From Burkholderia sp. USMB20 (GTDB lineage Bacteria; Pseudomonadota; Gammaproteobacteria; Burkholderiales; Burkholderiaceae): a stretch of 64,000 nucleotides of DNA. The notes below the pieces were generated by a model. That model made no database searches. It was not told where the DNA came from and was given only the letters and a program-made list of their open reading frames with translations. The stretch lies in the NCBI RefSeq assembly GCF_000949135.2, contig NZ_JTAN02000019.1, positions 248,001 to 312,000 of the forward strand. Direction: 5' to 3'. Of the stretch, positions 60,577 to 64,000 are shown one piece after another. Position 1 is the stretch's first letter, and each line of letters opens with the position of its first letter. The translations under genes and the position numbers were made by a program.

Positions 60577-62172
60577 ATGAGCGCGCTTGAATACGATGTC
60601 GTCGTGGTCGGCAGTGGCTTCGGGGGCGCGGTGGCGGCCTGCCGCCTCGCGGAAGCGGGATGGAGGGTGCTGGTGCTGGAGCGTGGCCGGCGCTGGACGC
60701 CGAAAACGTATCCGCGCGACGAGACCGACCCGTGGCTCTGGAACCAGCAGAACCCGCAACGCTTCCACGGCTGGGCCGACCTGCGTGTTTTTTCCGACAT
60801 GTCGGTGGTGACGGCCGCGGGCGTCGGCGGCGGGTCGCTGATCTACGCCAACGTCTCGGTCGAGGCCAAACCCGACGCGTTCGAGCATGGCTGGCCGCCG
60901 GAGATCACGTACGAGGCGCTCGAGCCTTATTACCGGCGCGTGGGCTGGATGCTGTCGGTCCAGGAGGTGCCCGACAACCAGATCAGCGAACGCACCCGCT
61001 TGTTGCGCGATGCGGCCGACGCCTGCGGCTGGGGCGATCGGTATCGCAAGTTGCCGCTCGCCGTGTCGTTTTCGTCGACTTACGATCCGTCCTTGCCCGA
61101 CGCGCGCGACGACCGGCATTCCGTCAGGCACGTCAACGTGCACGGGGTATCGCAAGGCACGTGCGTACACTGCGGCAATTGCGACATCGGATGCCAGGTG
61201 TCGGCGAAGAACACGCTCGATCTCAACTATCTGGCCGTGGCCGAGCGCCATGGCGCAACGATCCTGCCGCTGCACGTCGTGCACAAGCTCGAGCCGCTCG
61301 GCCAGGGATGGCGCGTGCATTTCAACGTCATCGATCCGGCCGCGGGCAGTTTCATGCCCGGATACGTCACCGCGACCAGGGTGATCGTCAGCGCCGGATC
61401 GATCGGCAGCACCGAGCTGCTGCTGCGCTGTCGCGACGCGCATCGCACGCTGCCGAATCTATCGCCGCGGCTCGGCTGGGGCTGGGCCTTCAACGGCGAC
61501 TTCGTGACGCCGGCCTTCTACGGCAGCCGGAAGATCTCGCCGTCGCACGGCGTCACCATTTCCGCCGCGATCGACCTGCTCGACGGGGCTGCCGACGGTG
61601 GTCAGCCTTTGTTCGTCGAGGATGGCGGCGTGCCCAACCTTGCGCATGATTTCGTGCGCCGCCACCTGCAGCGCTCGCACGGCACGGCGATGCGCACGTT
61701 CTGGCGCGCCTTCGCGCGCCATTTCGATTGCGACGACCCGGTCGAGAACATGATGCCCTGGTTCGGCCAGGCGATCGATCCGGGAGACGGGCGCATGCGT
61801 CTCGGTCGCTGCTGGTTTGCGCCGTGGCGTCGCGTGTTGCGGCTCGACTGGTCGTACACGCGATCGCAGGCGGTGGTCGATGCGATGGTCGACACGCACC
61901 GGCGCCTGTCGGCCGCCACGGGCGGCGAACCCTTCGTCCCTCCGACGTGGAGCGACTTCCACAGGCTGATCACCCCGCATCCGCTCGGTGGTTGCAACAT
62001 GGGGCTCACGCACGCGGATGGCGTGGTAAACGCGGACGGAAAAGTATTCGGTTACGACGGGCTCTACGTGATGGACGGTGCGACGATCCCGCGCGCGCTC
62101 GGGCTGAATCCGTCGCGCACGATCGCCGCATTGGCCGAGCGCAACGTCGCCGTGTTGCTTGGCCGGCGTTAA
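60577..62172 (+). CDS. GMC-family oxidoreductase, cholesterol-oxidase-like
   Basis: 531 residues from ATG 60577 (AGGAGA upstream); the frame opens earlier, but the FAD fold begins right at this start. VVVGSGFGGAVAACRLAEAG at residues 7-26 binds FAD. GVGGGSLIYANV follows, then a Cys-rich HCGNCDIGC segment and the C-terminal catalytic HPLGGCNMG and DGATIPRALGLNPS. No signal peptide. It oxidises an alcohol, possibly a sterol-like or long-chain one; the substrate cannot be told. It is divergent from peptide B, with no proof of a shared role. Confidence 0.88.
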   Translation: MSALEYDVVVVGSGFGGAVAACRLAEAGWRVLVLERGRRWTPKTYPRDETDPWLWNQQNPQRFHGWADLRVFSDMSVVTAAGVGGGSLIYANVSVEAKPDAFEHGWPPEITYEALEPYYRRVGWMLSVQEVPDNQISERTRLLRDAADACGWGDRYRKLPLAVSFSSTYDPSLPDARDDRHSVRHVNVHGVSQGTCVHCGNCDIGCQVSAKNTLDLNYLAVAERHGATILPLHVVHKLEPLGQGWRVHFNVIDPAAGSFMPGYVTATRVIVSAGSIGSTELLLRCRDAHRTLPNLSPRLGWGWAFNGDFVTPAFYGSRKISPSHGVTISAAIDLLDGAADGGQPLFVEDGGVPNLAHDFVRRHLQRSHGTAMRTFWRAFARHFDCDDPVENMMPWFGQAIDPGDGRMRLGRCWFAPWRRVLRLDWSYTRSQAVVDAMVDTHRRLSAATGGEPFVPPTWSDFHRLITPHPLGGCNMGLTHADGVVNADGKVFGYDGLYVMDGATIPRALGLNPSRTIAALAERNVAVLLGRR

Positions 62173-62556
62173 GCGAAGGTGTTCCGGATCGGCGACGGTT
62201 GACGGGGCATCCTGATCGTCACAATGGATCGCGTGGAAACGCGCGCCGAACGCATCGGGATCGGACCGAATATCGATATGATTTCCACGCGCGTCCCGTT
62301 CGGCGGTCCTGCCTTTGCGAATCGGCAGGTATTGCAGGAGGCAAACACCTATTGTTCGTTGCAAGACGGAGCGATATTGCTTCATCACGAGCCACCGAGT
62401 GATTCTGCGCTGCACGGTGGCTACGGCGAGGCGGAGATTGCATTTGATCGTCTGCAGGCAGGAGAACCGATGCTCAAGCGCCCGGCATCAAGGGCGATGC
62501 GACAAATGGCGTTGTGTCGAACCAGGTCGAGGTTACCAAGGTCAGGGAGAGTCCAA
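62173..62556. other. Intergenic stretch with inverted repeat
   Basis: 384 bases. GCGTGGAAA near 62230 pairs with TTTCCACGC near 62282, a possible hairpin. The upstream extension of the next frame (from 62224) has no signal sequence and is probably untranslated. No other gene is seen. Confidence 0.4.
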
Positions 62557-63570
62557 ATGGGACAGTGCCGTCGCAACTATGCGCGCTTCGTCGTCGCCAG
62601 CTCGATCGCCGGTCTGGTCATTCTGGCAGGCGCGGGCCACGCGCAAGCCGAGGACAGTCCTGCGAGCTCGCCGGCCGGCTTCAAGCCAGCGGAAAGAAAG
62701 ATCGACGTCTATGCGGTGTATGGCGACGGACGCGCGACCGAGGGTGGCGACATGCATTGGCGTGCGTACGAAGTCGGTTTCGGCGACGTCCTGAACGACT
62801 ACTTCTCCGTCTATCTCGCGTACCTGAACGAGGGCCATCCGCTGAATCACCACCGCGATGGCTTCGCCGCGCTGGGTTCGTTTCGTTGGCCGCTCGGCAA
62901 TCGCTTCGCGCTCGAATTGTCGGCCGGGCCGTATTTCAGCATGGACACGACACACGTCGACAACCAGCCGCGCAACGACAAGCGATGGGGCGTGCGTGCG
63001 TCTGCAGCGGTGCGGTATTACGTCGTTCCCGAACGCTTCTTCCTCAAGGTGCAGTACAACCACGTGCAGATGATCGGCGGATTCAACTCCGACGCGGTGC
63101 TCTTCGGCATCGGCGCGGATTTTGGCGGCGATCCGGGACCGGCGTTTTCGGACGGCAAGACGCAGGTCGGCGTGTGGGCCGGAACGTCACAGACGAACCG
63201 TCCGCAAGTGCCGATCGAAAAGGGCTACATGGTCGAAGTCAAGCGGCCGCTCGGCAATGCGTGGGCCTATTCGGCGAGCTTCATCTACGAGGGCAACAAC
63301 GGCGTCGCCGGGCGAAGAGGCGTGGCAGCGCAAGTCTGGTACGTCGCGCCGATCAGGAGCAAATGGACGCTTTCGGCAGGCGTAGGTCCGTATCTGTCGC
63401 GTGATCGGGACGAGGCCTCGAGCACAACGAGGCTCAACGCGTTGCTCAGCGCACAGGTGACGTATCAGGTCACGCCCGCTTGGGCGGCGAGCTTGCGCTT
63501 CAATCGCGTCGCAACCGGCAACGACAAGGATCAGGACATGTTCATGGTCGGCGTGGCACGCAATTTCTAG
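62557..63570 (+). CDS. outer-membrane beta-barrel protein
   Basis: 337 residues from ATG 62557 with GGGAGAG upstream. A signal peptide ends at GAGHAQA near residue 30. The rest alternates strands with aromatic girdles (VYAVYGDGR, YFSVYLAYLNEG, FALELSAGPYF, FFLKVQYNHVQMIGG) and ends in VGVARNF with terminal Phe. The strand pattern is like that of small acyl-hydrolase or transporter barrels such as PagL-type proteins, but I do not see a clear catalytic His-x-Ser. Function unknown. Confidence 0.75.
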   Translation: MGQCRRNYARFVVASSIAGLVILAGAGHAQAEDSPASSPAGFKPAERKIDVYAVYGDGRATEGGDMHWRAYEVGFGDVLNDYFSVYLAYLNEGHPLNHHRDGFAALGSFRWPLGNRFALELSAGPYFSMDTTHVDNQPRNDKRWGVRASAAVRYYVVPERFFLKVQYNHVQMIGGFNSDAVLFGIGADFGGDPGPAFSDGKTQVGVWAGTSQTNRPQVPIEKGYMVEVKRPLGNAWAYSASFIYEGNNGVAGRRGVAAQVWYVAPIRSKWTLSAGVGPYLSRDRDEASSTTRLNALLSAQVTYQVTPAWAASLRFNRVATGNDKDQDMFMVGVARNF

Positions 63571-64000
63571 CACTTGTTTTCAAGCGCAGGCGCATTCTGT
63601 TCACAGAGCGTTGCTCGACAAGGCAAAGAACCCGGCGGTCAGCGAGTGGTACGGCGGCACGGGCAGCGCGCTCGAGCACGGGTGGCGCCTCGACGTTCCC
63701 GCGATGCGAATCGAGACGCATGCCCATGCGCGGGCCGGTGCGGCCGTCACCTATATCGTGAACGCAGGCGGCGCTGCGTTGCGATCGAGACGCACCAATG
63801 CGCGTGACTTTCACACCGTCCACCGATCCCAAGTCGATCGGCTGTCCCTGTCGCCGCGTTTGCCTTCGGGGAGATCAGACTCCGGAAATTCGAGTAACGC
63901 GGCGCAACGGGACGACCGGCGAGTGAATTCGGGGTCAGTGTGCCGGCTCATGGCTCGATCGCCGCGTACAATACGCACGAGCGCCCGTGCAAGGTCTCGC
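63571..64000 (+). other. Terminal stretch with a possible gene fragment
   Basis: 430 bases without a complete gene. One frame at about 63605-63780 reads protein-like (LLDKAKNPAVSEWYGGTGSALEHGWRLDVPAMRI then HAHARAGAAVTYIVNAGG) but has no start or ribosome site, and its character is lost after 63790. It may be the remnant of a deleted enzyme gene. Confidence 0.3.

Noticed and set aside
1-64000. CRISPR arrays, tRNA or rRNA genes, complete insertion sequences, prophage genes
   Set aside because: None seen: no regularly spaced repeats, no cloverleaf or TPsiC-arm signatures noticed, and no complete transposase or integrase frame. A covariance-model scan was not possible.

Overview
The window is GC-rich, densely packed, bacterial chromosomal DNA. 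Protein content and codon use point to a Burkholderia, most likely of the cepacia complex and probably a secondary replicon (inference: no rRNA, ribosomal-protein or replication genes are seen, and the accessory metabolic content is high).

Layout. (1) 1-19.7 kb: a low-oxygen/fermentation locus. It holds a CHASE-PAS sensor kinase cut by the window edge, four universal stress proteins, acetate kinase, a PHB operon (phasin-like, acetoacetyl-CoA reductase, PHA synthase, phosphotransacylase, Zn alcohol dehydrogenase), an MBL-fold RNase-like protein, and a YhiI-RbbA-YhhJ-type ABC operon with its outer-membrane factor. Six FNR/ANR-like palindromes sit in its promoter regions. The content resembles the low-oxygen-activated (lxa) locus known from B. 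cenocepacia. The rbbA gene is split by a frameshift. (2) 19.9-23.6 kb: a polar amino-acid ABC importer and a GNAT acetyltransferase. (3) 23.7-32.9 kb: an aromatic catabolic cluster (gentisate-type dioxygenase, FAH hydrolase, dihydroxyphthalate-decarboxylase-like protein, flavin monooxygenase, porin, MFS carrier, Gfo/Idh dehydrogenase) read divergently from a gene for a tandem-duplicated MarR regulator.

(4) 33.3-52.4 kb: the most interesting part. A predicted sigma-54 promoter precedes a co-directional operon for an outer-membrane factor, a double-FHA membrane protein, an HlyD adaptor, a parvulin and a 1023-residue exporter with two cyclic-nucleotide-like domains, an intact C39 peptidase and an ABC core. 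The operon ends with a receiver-less sigma-54 activator. Around it lie a PP2C phosphatase, a Ser/Thr kinase, a caspase-FGE protein, an LRAT-fold enzyme and small peptides.

(5) 52.4-55.1 kb: a two-subunit Tat-type molybdenum oxidoreductase. (6) 55.4-64 kb: a large unrecognised protein with a flavoprotein partner, two near-identical peptides in a 1.05-kb direct repeat, a GMC oxidoreductase and an outer-membrane barrel.

Four peptides (58897-59157, 59946-60206, 49564-49782, 47961-48245) share an ungapped 26-residue leader ending in GG or GA. Three of them, plus the exporter operon and the LRAT gene, have near-consensus -24/-12 promoters. I read this as one dispersed, sigma-54-controlled system for exporting leader peptides, possibly governed by Ser/Thr phosphorylation through FHA domains.
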